A stretch of DNA of 7,402 bases from an uncultured Eubacteriales bacterium. Its GTDB lineage: Bacteria > Bacillota > Clostridia > Monoglobales > Monoglobaceae. This document shows, one piece after another, positions 1 to 6,750 of this stretch; position 1 is the stretch's first letter, and each line of letters opens with the position of its first letter. A program made the translations under genes and the position numbers. The DNA is taken from contig CATVQN010000047.1 of the NCBI GenBank assembly GCA_958346135.1, forward strand, positions 1-7,402. The letters are read 5' to 3'. The notes under the pieces are model-generated. The model did not search any database, was not told where the DNA came from, and saw only the letters and a list, made by a program, of their open reading frames with translations.

Positions 1-2
1 TT

Positions 3-1769
3 TCTCTGATTTTTCCGGTAATTCTTTGTATTTTCGGAAACCCCAGCATCAGTGAAATGATCGGTTCTTATATTGGATTTATTCTGTTGTGGGGCGCTTT
101 TATTTCCATTGGCCTGTTTATCTCGGCTTTGACCGAAAGCCAGATGATTGCAGCGGTCATTACCTTTGGCGTCTTGCTTTTGGTATATTATGTGGATTGG
201 ATTGCCATGAACTTCTCCAATGCCACGCTGCAGAAGGTGATACAGTGGTTTTCCCTGATGAGCCGGTATGACGAATTTCAAAACGGTATCTTAAACGTAG
301 TGAATATCGTCTATTATCTGAGCTTTATCGGAATCTTCCTGTTTTTGACGGTACAGGTGATTCGCCGCCGTCAGTACAGTGATACCAAGTTTCGGATTAA
401 CAATGCCGTTGTCACTGCCGCAGTGGTTGCGGGCGTTCTTCTGGTAAACGGCATTGTGACCACCCTGGGCAGCAAGCTTCCCATGAAGGTGGATATGACC
501 CAGGACAAAGTCTATGAATTTTCCGCCCAGACCAAGGAGGTTATGACAGAACTAAACGAACCGGTGGAGGTCTATGCGCTGTACCCCGACAGTATGAGCG
601 GAGAACTGGTCTCTGCCATTAAGGAATACTTAAAGCAGTATCAGGAAATGAGCAGCTATTTGCATGTGACCTATGTGGATCCCTATGAGGATCCGGCTTT
701 TGCCCGGAAATACGGACAGGATGCCGGAGTGGGAACGGTGATTGTTCAAAAGGGAGAAAAGTTTAAAACCATTCCCCTTAGCCAGCTGTACCGGCAGAGC
801 CAGACTGGTACGGTATCCATCAATATGGAAAAACAGGTCACCAGTGCCATCCGCTATGTTGCCGGTACCGGCCAGGCGGTAAAGGCATACATGATTACCG
901 GCCATAACGAATATGAAAGTCAGCAGTTAAAGTCCGCACTGACCGATGAGGGGTATGAGGTGGATTCCTTAAATCTGGCTGCTGCTGAAATTCCGGAGGA
1001 TGCGTCGGTGCTGATTTCCATGGCGCCATCGGTAGATTTTACGGCTGAGGAGCGTGACGCTTTAGATGCCTATTTGTTAAAGGGCGGAAAGGCAGCCTTT
1101 GTCTTTACTGCCGGAAATCCGGCAATGGAACGTCTCGGCGGTTATTTGCAGGAGTGGGGAATCACTGTAAACGGCGATTTTGCCTACGAGGGCGACAGCA
1201 GCAAGGCCATGCGCAGCAACTACGGCGTGCCGGTTCCCGCACCCCAGATGCAAAAGCATACCATTACTGAAAAGCTGATTGACAGCGATATTCCTTTTGC
1301 GGCACCGGCCTCCTGTTCCTTTACCTTAAACGAGAACAATCTCCAGCACACCTATTTGACGGCACTGCTGAAAACCTCTAAAAATTCTTGGGGGATTACC
1401 GATTTGAACCGCACCGGTACGGAAAAGGCAGAGGGTGACATCAGCGGACCGTTGACCCTGGCGGCCATTTCCGAAAAGAGTGACGGTTCCGGCGGTGCAG
1501 TATTTGTGATTGGTTCTCTGCAGGCGGTAGAGACCCAGGGAATTTTGGATAACGCCAGCTACAGCAACGGTGATATGCTGCTCAACAGTTTTTCCTACCT
1601 GACGGATAAAAACGACGCACTCAATATTCGGGCTAAGATTATCAGCGCTGAGAGTCTGACCATGACGGAGGCGCAGGTAAAGGCAATCTCGGTTGTGCTC
1701 CAGTATGTACTGCCGATCTTGATTCTCCTTGCAGGTCTGGTGATATGGCTGAGAAGGAGGTACCTGTAA
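3..1769 (+). CDS. ABC-2 permease fused to GldG-type extracellular domain (5' end missing)
   Basis: The frame is open to the left edge: 18 hydrophobic-rich codons precede the first Met at 57, so that Met is internal and the gene is truncated by the window. Numbering from Met57, residues 3-26, 30-51, 80-102 and 117-138 look like membrane helices, matching the C-terminal part of an ABC-2 permease. A long soluble region (about 140-545) begins with VDMTQDKVYEFS, the pattern that opens GldG/ABC_transp_aux domains, and contains an ITGHNE motif (280-285) typical of that family. A last helix (547-566) ends in a basic LRRRYL tail. The soluble part should lie outside the cell, anchored at both ends. In Bacteroidetes GldF (permease) and GldG are separate gliding-motility proteins; in Clostridia such fusions are annotated 'Gldg family' and their substrate is unknown. 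Its stop overlaps the DUF4340 gene. Family assignment is firm; function is not. Confidence 0.88.
   Translation, partial: SLIFPVILCIFGNPSISEMIGSYIGFILLWGAFISIGLFISALTESQMIAAVITFGVLLLVYYVDWIAMNFSNATLQKVIQWFSLMSRYDEFQNGILNVVNIVYYLSFIGIFLFLTVQVIRRRQYSDTKFRINNAVVTAAVVAGVLLVNGIVTTLGSKLPMKVDMTQDKVYEFSAQTKEVMTELNEPVEVYALYPDSMSGELVSAIKEYLKQYQEMSSYLHVTYVDPYEDPAFARKYGQDAGVGTVIVQKGEKFKTIPLSQLYRQSQTGTVSINMEKQVTSAIRYVAGTGQAVKAYMITGHNEYESQQLKSALTDEGYEVDSLNLAAAEIPEDASVLISMAPSVDFTAEERDALDAYLLKGGKAAFVFTAGNPAMERLGGYLQEWGITVNGDFAYEGDSSKAMRSNYGVPVPAPQMQKHTITEKLIDSDIPFAAPASCSFTLNENNLQHTYLTALLKTSKNSWGITDLNRTGTEKAEGDISGPLTLAAISEKSDGSGGAVFVIGSLQAVETQGILDNASYSNGDMLLNSFSYLTDKNDALNIRAKIISAESLTMTEAQVKAISVVLQYVLPILILLAGLVIWLRRRYL
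1754..1760 (+). promoter_or_regulatory. Ribosome binding site that sets the DUF4340 gene start
   Basis: AAGGAGG, eight bases before the ATG at 1769, lies inside the last codons of the upstream gene. It favours ATG 1769 over the in-frame ATG at 1745, which has no comparable site before it. The start overlaps the previous stop as TAATG, an arrangement that usually gives translational coupling. Confidence 0.85.
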
Positions 1770-3163
1770 TGCGCGCAAAAAAGAAGATGATCCGTAATAT
1801 TATCATTGCGGTTCTGGCGCTGGGTATTCTGAGTGCCGGTTACTATTTTGCTGTTAAATGGGAGCCAAAGGCGAAGGATACTGATACAGCGTCATCGAAA
1901 ACTGCATCTGACATGATTTCCCTGTTTCAGGCTGAGACTGACAGTGTACGTTCGGTTATGGTTTCCAATCCGCAGCAGACGTACACACTGCTTCAGGATG
2001 ATGAAGGCAATATCTCTATCCCGGAGCTTTCGGATATACCTTTCCGGCAGATCAGCTTAAAAAGTGCTTTTTCCGGATTTTTGAGTATAAGCTCGGATCG
2101 GGAGATTACCGGCGACAGAAACCGGGCGGCAGAATTTGGACTGGATCGAAAAGATACATCCCTTACCATTACCTTAAAGGATGGTACTAAAACGGTGCTT
2201 TGGGTAGGCGATACGCTGCCGGGAGAGAATGGACGTTATTGTATGATAGAGGACGGAGATGCCATTTATACCCTGTCATCCTCCAAGGCAGATGCACTTC
2301 TGCAGTCCACCAACCGTTATCGGGATACCGATTTGTTTACGATAGATACATCGGCAGTGACTGAGGCGGCAGTCAGCCGCGGCGGTGCGGACTTCATTAA
2401 AATCCGGCGCTCAACGGAGGAGGATCAGCCGCAGAACGCCTATCAGCCAAGCTGGATTATGGAAACGCCCTGTCCCGGTGAGGCTGCTGCCGATGACAGA
2501 GTGGGTGAGCTTTTGGCGAACTTTTCTGCAGTGAAGATTTCTGACTTTGTTGACGATCATCCCACTGATTTGAATCAGTACGGACTGGGCAGTGATGCCT
2601 ATGTGCTGACCGTGACGGCCGGAGAGGAAAGTCACCGGCTTCGTATCGGTGCTGCAGCCGAAAACGGTGTTTATATCCAGTATGGAGATACTCCTTTTGT
2701 CTATTTGGGAGATAGAGCCTATCTGGATGCGGTCAACAATTTGGATCCCATGCTTTATGTGCAGAAATTTGTACATCTTGCCATGATTGATGATGTGGCC
2801 TCTGTGACGGTTTGGAAGGACGGAGCTACCTGTACCCTGGAAATCGGCGACGGTACAGAGGAGGAAAATCCGGATAAATATAAGATAAACGGTGCAGCGG
2901 TCAAGGCGGATAATTTCAAAAAGATCTATCAGCAAATTATCGGTATTTTGTATGTCAATACGGCAGAGAAGCCGGCAGCGGGGCAACCCTTTATGACGGT
3001 GACCTATCAGTATAAGGACGGGCATAGTGATGTGAGCCGATACTATAACTACGATGAGCGGTATTATCTGGCAGAGCGCAGCAGCGGCCAACAGTTTACC
3101 GTATTAAAGAGTACCCTGAATGATTTGTTTGCAACCCTTGATGCCAATGCATCAGCACAGTAA
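1769..3163 (+). CDS. DUF4340 domain-containing membrane-anchored protein
   Basis: 464 residues from the ATG at 1769, chosen for its AAGGAGG site and TAATG overlap with the upstream stop. The N-terminus is basic (MRAKKK) followed by one hydrophobic helix (about 8-28) with no cysteine lipobox, so it reads as an uncleaved signal anchor with the rest outside the cell. The body resembles DUF4340. It contains two related blocks: about 122-178 (EFGLDRKDTSL, KDGTKTVLWVGD, IYTLSSSKADALL) and about 270-322 (QYGLGSDAYVL, EESHRLRIGA, VYLGDRAYLDAV). Both follow the order yGL, strand, charged turn, l-x-iG, then v-Y-l. A third, weaker strand-rich block starts near 343. No catalytic residues are evident. DUF4340 genes are commonly found beside GldG-type genes, and the coupled start here suggests the two proteins are made in fixed ratio and work together at the cell surface. 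The molecular role is unknown. Confidence 0.87.
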   Translation: MRAKKKMIRNIIIAVLALGILSAGYYFAVKWEPKAKDTDTASSKTASDMISLFQAETDSVRSVMVSNPQQTYTLLQDDEGNISIPELSDIPFRQISLKSAFSGFLSISSDREITGDRNRAAEFGLDRKDTSLTITLKDGTKTVLWVGDTLPGENGRYCMIEDGDAIYTLSSSKADALLQSTNRYRDTDLFTIDTSAVTEAAVSRGGADFIKIRRSTEEDQPQNAYQPSWIMETPCPGEAAADDRVGELLANFSAVKISDFVDDHPTDLNQYGLGSDAYVLTVTAGEESHRLRIGAAAENGVYIQYGDTPFVYLGDRAYLDAVNNLDPMLYVQKFVHLAMIDDVASVTVWKDGATCTLEIGDGTEEENPDKYKINGAAVKADNFKKIYQQIIGILYVNTAEKPAAGQPFMTVTYQYKDGHSDVSRYYNYDERYYLAERSSGQQFTVLKSTLNDLFATLDANASAQ

Positions 3164-3167
3164 GAAA

Positions 3168-3206
3168 AGAACTGCGATGACGAGATGTTGTCGCAGCTCT
3201 TTTTTT
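3168..3206 (+). terminator. Intrinsic terminator of the GldG/DUF4340 operon
   Basis: CTGCGATGAC (3172-3181) pairs with GTTGTCGCAG (3187-3196) around a GAGAT loop, giving a ten-pair stem with two G-U wobbles. The arm is followed by CTC and a run of seven T (3200-3206). It starts eight bases after the DUF4340 stop. On the - strand the same hairpin is followed by TTCTTTTCTT, so it may also stop transcripts coming from the right. Confidence 0.88.
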
Positions 3207-3370
3207 AGGCGAAAAGTGCTTTGCGCCGCAGGCGCATATCTCGCAAAAAGGTGGTAGCGACAGGGAGCCGTTGCGAGTGCGCTTGCAAGCGAGCAGGAGA
3301 GCGGAGCGGGGCTTTTTGCGAAAGAGGAGGAGCAAGGGAGCGGGCGGAAGTTTTTCTTGACAAAGAAAAA
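3207..3370. repeat. Repeat-rich GC-rich spacer with nested inverted repeats
   Basis: This non-coding stretch between two terminators is crowded with self-complementary elements. TGCGCC (3222-3227) and GGCGCA (3231-3236) form a hairpin with a GCA loop. TCGCAAAAAG (3241-3250) is the inverse of CTTTTTGCGA (3312-3321). CGCTTGCAAGCG (3280-3291) is a perfect 12-base palindrome lying between them. TTTTTCTT (3351-3358) is the inverse of AAGAAAAA (3363-3370). From about 3290 to 3350 the + strand is strongly purine-rich, with repeated GGAGC/GAGCGG words. It could be a dispersed intergenic repeat, a structured RNA downstream of the tRNA, or the remains of a small mobile unit. The sequence does not decide between these, and no protein-coding gene is credible here. 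Confidence 0.5.
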
Positions 3371-3394
3371 CGGAGCAAAGCGAACTTTGCTCCG
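3361..3394 (-). terminator. Intrinsic terminator of tRNA-Gly
   Basis: Read on the - strand, CGGAGCAAAG and CTTTGCTCCG form a perfect ten-pair stem around a UUCG loop, followed by UUUUUCUUUG. The hairpin begins three bases beyond the encoded CCA of the tRNA, so the transcript should be a single tRNA with a very short trailer. The + strand has no T run after the stem, so termination is one-directional. Confidence 0.9.
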
Positions 3395-3397
3395 ACG

Positions 3398-3471
3398 TGG
3401 AGCAGGCGATGGGAATCGAACCCACAACCTCAGCTTGGGAAGCTGATGTTTTACCACTAAACTACGCCTGC
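3398..3471 (-). tRNA. tRNA-Gly, anticodon CCC, with encoded CCA
   Basis: The cloverleaf is complete on the - strand. The acceptor arm GCAGGCG (from 3471) pairs with CGCCTGC (3408-3402), followed by discriminator T (3401) and an encoded CCA (3400-3398). The D arm is GTTTAGTGGTAAAAC, with the short D loop usual for glycine tRNAs. The anticodon stem TCAGC/GCTGA encloses the loop TTCCCAA, giving anticodon CCC at 3439-3437, which reads GGG. The T arm is GTGGGTTCGATTCCCAT. The gene has its own promoter 16 bases upstream and its own terminator just downstream. Confidence 0.96.
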
Positions 3472-3486
3472 ACAAATATTGTATTT

Positions 3487-3515
3487 AGTATATCACGTTC
3501 CCCAATCAATGTCAA
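3487..3515 (-). promoter_or_regulatory. Sigma-A promoter of tRNA-Gly
   Basis: On the - strand TTGACA (3515-3510) and TATACT (3492-3487) are separated by 17 bases, with a TGA extension directly before the -10. The -35 is consensus and the -10 is one base off. The start point should fall near 3480, leaving a leader of about nine bases before the mature tRNA. Confidence 0.9.
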
Positions 3516-3546
3516 GACGCAGAAAAAGAAAATGTTTTAAACGCAG

Positions 3547-4473
3547 TTAAGGCCGTTTTTTTCCGGAGTTTACCATAAAAATTCCGATGCAGACCAGCAG
3601 TAAAGAGACCGGATATTGCCAATGCCAGATGTTTTCTCTTAAGAAAATGGCTGACAGCAGCGTGCCGGATACGGGAATAATAAAGTTAAAAACACTGAGA
3701 CTGCCCAGCGGGTTATTTTGCAATAGTGCAGTCCAGACCGTAAATGCAACCGTAGAAAGCAGAATCAAATATCCAAGGACAAGGATTCCTGCAGGGGTTA
3801 TGACGGGCAGACGGCCGCCGCCCAAAAGACCGATGAGAATCAGCATGCCGCCGCCCAAAAGAAGGTTATAGCCGGTAACCGTGGCAGAATCGTTGTTTTG
3901 TACCGCCTTTTTACTTATGGCAGAGCCTATTACAAAGCAGGCGGCAGCAATGAGGATGAAACCCTCGCCAAAGATAGAAAAGCCGGCATTTTGATTGCGA
4001 AACGTCACGAAAAGTACACCGAGAAATCCCAGCAGACAACCGCTTATTTTTTGAAAGGTCAGTTTCTCATCGGCATAGAGAAAATGAGCCAGTATGACCG
4101 ACATAAAAGTGGTGGTGGAATTGAAAATGGAACCGTTAGAGCCGGTGGTGTGAGAAAGTCCAATATAAAAGAAGAGGTATTGCAATGTTGTATAAATGAT
4201 AGCCATTAGCAGCACCAGATGCCTGCTGCCCTTGCGGACAACGGGAATTTTGCGCTGACCCACCGCAGTCAGGCATAAAACCAACAGCCCGGCGCAGAAA
4301 AATCGGATTCCGGCAAAAAGAATCTTATAAAACAGCTGATTGTCGATTTGGAACAGCGTATAGCCTATTTTAATAGCAGGATAGGCGCTTCCCCATAGGA
4401 TGTTACAAAAGATTGCCAGAAGGACGGCGGTTAGACTAAGTCCCGCCTTGTGCGGGGATGAGGATGTATGCAT
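3547..4473 (-). CDS. DMT-superfamily transporter (EamA family)
   Basis: 308 residues of very hydrophobic sequence with about ten predicted helices, arranged as the two EamA halves usual for a family of about 300 residues. Helix 1 carries WGSAYPAIKIG (27-37). The second half ends with the typical helix NPLGSLSVFNFIIPVSG followed by a short LRE turn (254-280). The start is supported by AAAGGA (4488-4483) nine bases upstream. Members of this superfamily move small metabolites (amino acids, purines, sugar-related compounds), mostly as exporters, and the substrate cannot be read from sequence. The gene begins 38 bases after the araC-type regulator stop in the same direction, so the two are probably co-transcribed. 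No clear terminator follows the stop, so some transcripts may continue into the tRNA-Gly promoter region. Confidence 0.9.
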   Translation of the reverse strand: MHTSSSPHKAGLSLTAVLLAIFCNILWGSAYPAIKIGYTLFQIDNQLFYKILFAGIRFFCAGLLVLCLTAVGQRKIPVVRKGSRHLVLLMAIIYTTLQYLFFYIGLSHTTGSNGSIFNSTTTFMSVILAHFLYADEKLTFQKISGCLLGFLGVLFVTFRNQNAGFSIFGEGFILIAAACFVIGSAISKKAVQNNDSATVTGYNLLLGGGMLILIGLLGGGRLPVITPAGILVLGYLILLSTVAFTVWTALLQNNPLGSLSVFNFIIPVSGTLLSAIFLRENIWHWQYPVSLLLVCIGIFMVNSGKKRP

Positions 4474-4511
4474 GGTTTTGGTTCCTTTCTGTATTTTTCG
4501 ATACGGATATT

Positions 4512-5276
4512 TTATGGATGCAGCTGCTTTCGATACCGCCCCGGGGCTGTGCCAAACTGCTTTTTGAACACTTTGGAAAAATGAAGGGCATCAAAATAGC
4601 CGGATAACGCAGCGGCCTCGGCCACGGATTTTCCCTGTTTTAAGTATTGTACGGATTGCGTCAGCCGGGTCTGGATTAAGAACTCCTGCAGCGTCATGCC
4701 AAAAGCGGCCTTAAACCGCCGTGTGAGATAACGCCGGTCAATCCCTATGATCTTAGCCAGTTTTTCTATCGTGACGGGATGCATATAGTTGCTGCGGATA
4801 TAGTCTGCCGCCTGCTGTTCATAGCTGGGCTGCGGCCGCTCCTGCTCCAGCAGAAATGCGAGAAGAAGAAAGACTTGACCTGCCACAAATTCCTCCCGGG
4901 TACCGGTAAACTCCAGAGCTTGTTTCAGCTTGAAAAAGGTATCCTGAGAATAAGCCTGAACCGGGCTTGTTAAAAGCTCCAGTTGGCGGGATAGCCGGCC
5001 GTCAAAGCCCACCCAGATATAGCTCCAGGGATCGTCTGTATCTGCGGTGTATACAGTGGTCTGGCCGGGACGAATGACAAAAATTTCTCCGGCAGATACC
5101 GGAAATTCCCCCTGTTCACTACAAAAGACGCCTTTTCCGGAACAGATATAATGAATCAAGTAATAGTTCCGGATAGAAGGACCGAAGCTGTGTGCGGGCG
5201 CACAATCCTCCCAGCCCAGATCCAAAGGATTTAGCTCCTGAAAATTCCGATTGATCAGAGGAACACTGGTTTGCAT
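4512..5276 (-). CDS. AraC-family transcriptional regulator, likely of melA
   Basis: 254 residues. The N-terminal part (about 35-95) is a cupin-like AraC sensor domain with HYICSGKGVF, the SAGEIFVIRPGQ turn and WSYIWVGFDG, as in sugar-responsive members such as MsmR/RafR-type regulators. The C-terminal part is a double helix-turn-helix: TIEKLAKIIGIDRRYLTRRFKAAFG split over 169-193, and SVAEAAALSGYFDALHFSKVFKK over 217-239, closing with FGTAPGRYRK. The start at 5276 follows a GAGGTG site (5289-5284) seven bases away. It is transcribed divergently from the alpha-galactosidase across a 125-base gap that carries a pair of likely half-sites, so the probable role is inducer-dependent activation of melA. 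The effector is inferred to be an alpha-galactoside such as melibiose or raffinose, but other sugars are possible. Confidence 0.92.
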   Translation of the reverse strand: MQTSVPLINRNFQELNPLDLGWEDCAPAHSFGPSIRNYYLIHYICSGKGVFCSEQGEFPVSAGEIFVIRPGQTTVYTADTDDPWSYIWVGFDGRLSRQLELLTSPVQAYSQDTFFKLKQALEFTGTREEFVAGQVFLLLAFLLEQERPQPSYEQQAADYIRSNYMHPVTIEKLAKIIGIDRRYLTRRFKAAFGMTLQEFLIQTRLTQSVQYLKQGKSVAEAAALSGYFDALHFSKVFKKQFGTAPGRYRKQLHP

Positions 5277-5308
5277 AGACCATCACCTCAAGCGATACCA
5301 TAGATTTG

Positions 5309-5344
5309 GTTACATTATAACATAAAATAGTTACCTCATGCAAT
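5309..5344. promoter_or_regulatory. Candidate AraC-family operator: two direct half-sites 21 bases apart
   Basis: GTTACATTATAACAT (5309-5323) and GTTACCTCATGCAAT (5330-5344) agree at 10 of 15 positions, with the five-base core GTTAC identical. Their starts are 21 bases apart, two helical turns, which is the classic geometry for AraC-family direct half-sites. The downstream copy abuts the expected -35 of the melA promoter, and the upstream copy covers the -10 of the divergent regulator promoter. Assignment rests on spacing, repeat and position; no binding motif for this particular regulator is known to me. Confidence 0.55.
5314..5343 (-). promoter_or_regulatory. Probable promoter of the araC-type regulator
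   Basis: On the - strand a consensus TATAAT (5319-5314) is preceded by TGT, making an extended -10. A weak -35, TTGCAT (5343-5338), lies 18 bases further up. The expected start is near 5307, about 30 bases before the regulator ATG. The -10 lies inside the first of the two direct repeats proposed as regulator half-sites, so binding there should block this promoter. Confidence 0.65.
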
Positions 5345-5372
5345 TCCCTTTTAAAAAAAAGACTGTTATACT
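5344..5372 (+). promoter_or_regulatory. Probable activator-dependent promoter of melA
   Basis: TGTTATACT (5364-5372) gives an extended -10 with the hexamer TATACT. At 17 bases upstream the -35 position reads TTCCCT (5344-5349), a poor match to TTGACA. A good -10 with a poor -35 beside an activator half-site is the usual design of an AraC-type activated promoter. The start point would be near 5379, about 23 bases before the melA ATG. Confidence 0.65.
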
Positions 5373-5401
5373 GAAATAAATTTAAAACAGGAGGAATTTC
5401 C

Positions 5402-6721
5402 ATGATAAAAGTAACTTTTATGGGTGCGGGCAGTACTGTGTTTGCAAAAAACGTACTGGGCGATATTATGCTTTGTGACGCAACACAGCATTGCGAGATT
5501 GCACTTTATGACATTGATAAGGAACGGCTGGAGGAGTCGGAGCTTTTGCTCCATTCCCTGAATAAAAACTGTAACGAGGATCGTGCGGTGATCAAAGCCT
5601 ATCTGGGGGTTGAAAACCGTCGTGAGGCGCTGCAGGGAGCAGATTTTGTGGTGAATGCGATCCAGGTGGGCGGATATGAGCCCAGTACGGTAATCGATTT
5701 TGAAATCCCCAAAAAATACGGTTTAAGACAGACCATTGCCGATACCTTGGGGATCGGCGGTATTTTCCGGGGACTGCGTACCATTCCGGTTCTGCGGGAT
5801 TTTGCTGAGGATATTGAAGCGGTATGTCCTAATGCTTGGTTTCTTAACTATACAAACCCCATGGCAATTCTCAGCGGTTATATGCAGCGGTTTACCTCGG
5901 TGAAAACGGTGGGACTTTGCCACAGTGTCCAGGTCTGCACCTCCGGCCTGCTGAAGAAGCTGGAGATTCCCGCAGAGGGCGTAACCGATAAAATTGCCGG
6001 AATCAATCATATGGCATGGCTGCTGGAGGTTCGGGATAAGGACGGAAATGATCTTTATCCCAGGATTAAGGAGCTGGCCGCCAAAAAGAATGCCGAGGAA
6101 AAGCACGACGATATGGTGCGCTTTGAGTACATACGCCGGCTTGGCTATTACTGCACCGAGAGCAGTGAACATAATGCGGAGTATAATCCTTTCTTTATTA
6201 AGCCCAACTACCCGGAGCTGATTGAAAGATACAATATTCCCTTAGATGAATACCCCCGTCGCTGCAGAGAGCAGATTCAAAACTGGAAGAAACAAAAGGA
6301 AGAGCTGTTTGCCGGCGGTGAAATCAAGCACGAAAGAAGCCGGGAATACGCCTCTAGGATTATCGAGGCCATGGTGACCAATGTTCCTTATAAAATCGGC
6401 GGCAATGTGGTCAATTCCGGCTTGATTACCAATCTTCCGACAGATGCCTGTGTAGAGGTTCCGTGCCTGGTAGATGCCGGCGGTGTTCTGCCGACGTATG
6501 TGGGAGCGCTGCCTACCCAGCTTGCAGCCATGAATCAGACCAACATCAACGTTCAGCTGCTGACGATTGAAGCCGCAGTGGAAAAGAGCCGTGAAAAGGT
6601 TTATCAGGCGGCTATGATGGATCCGCATACCGCTGCAGTTCTGTCCTTGGATGATATCGTTGCTATGTGTGACGAATTGATTGAGGCGCATAATGCCGCA
6701 GGATTCCCTGTGCTGGTATAA
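5402..6721 (+). CDS. melA: Alpha-galactosidase, glycoside hydrolase family 4 (NAD+ and metal dependent)
   Basis: 439 residues, close to the length of E. coli MelA, which I recall as alignable along most of the chain. The start has AGGAGG (5389-5394) seven bases upstream. The N-terminal Rossmann motif MGAGSTVFAKN (7-17) binds NAD+. GGYEPSTV (90-97), QTIADTLGIGG (110-120) and NYTNPMA (149-155) are GH4 motifs around the active site. CHSV (173-176) is the motif linked to alpha-galactosidases in GH4 and supplies the metal-binding Cys, with His203 in INHMAW as the partner ligand. The C-terminal MNQTNINVQ and MMDPHTAAV blocks also match MelA. GH4 enzymes cleave by a redox elimination mechanism using NAD+ and usually Mn2+, in the cytoplasm; there is no signal peptide. 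The likely substrates are melibiose or raffinose-type sugars after uptake. Alternative GH4 specificities (alpha-glucoside, alpha-galacturonide) cannot be fully excluded. Expression is probably driven by the divergent AraC-type regulator. Confidence 0.92.
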   Translation: MIKVTFMGAGSTVFAKNVLGDIMLCDATQHCEIALYDIDKERLEESELLLHSLNKNCNEDRAVIKAYLGVENRREALQGADFVVNAIQVGGYEPSTVIDFEIPKKYGLRQTIADTLGIGGIFRGLRTIPVLRDFAEDIEAVCPNAWFLNYTNPMAILSGYMQRFTSVKTVGLCHSVQVCTSGLLKKLEIPAEGVTDKIAGINHMAWLLEVRDKDGNDLYPRIKELAAKKNAEEKHDDMVRFEYIRRLGYYCTESSEHNAEYNPFFIKPNYPELIERYNIPLDEYPRRCREQIQNWKKQKEELFAGGEIKHERSREYASRIIEAMVTNVPYKIGGNVVNSGLITNLPTDACVEVPCLVDAGGVLPTYVGALPTQLAAMNQTNINVQLLTIEAAVEKSREKVYQAAMMDPHTAAVLSLDDIVAMCDELIEAHNAAGFPVLV

Positions 6722-6750
6722 AGAGCCGAAAGGAAAACATGATAAGGCGA

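Noticed and set aside
1745..1768. ATG at 1745 as the DUF4340 start
   Set aside because: It lies upstream of the strong AAGGAGG site and would add eight charged residues ahead of a normal basic signal anchor. ATG 1769 has ideal spacing and the TAATG overlap.
2411..3091. 226-codon - strand open frame inside the DUF4340 gene
   Set aside because: It is entirely antisense to a well-supported gene, shows no recognisable domain and has no credible upstream signals.
3355..3385. TTGACA at 3357-3362 as a + strand promoter
   Set aside because: No -10-like hexamer lies 16-18 bases downstream; that position falls in the GC-rich tRNA terminator stem, and no + strand gene follows.
3221..3460. 79-codon + strand open frame ending in RRWESNPQPQLGK-like sequence
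   Set aside because: Its end is the antisense of the tRNA-Gly gene, a well-known source of false proteins, and the rest is the GC-rich repeat region. There is no convincing ribosome binding site.
3096..3475. Two overlapping - strand open frames across the DUF4340 end, the spacer and the tRNA
   Set aside because: They run through the tRNA, two terminators and the repeats. The LVVKHQLPKLRLWVRFPSPAP-type wording of one is the usual tRNA read-through artefact.
5277..5401. CcpA catabolite repression site in the melA promoter region
   Set aside because: I looked for the cre pattern (TGNAANCGNNNNCA-like) on both strands and found no acceptable match, although carbon control would be expected for such a gene.
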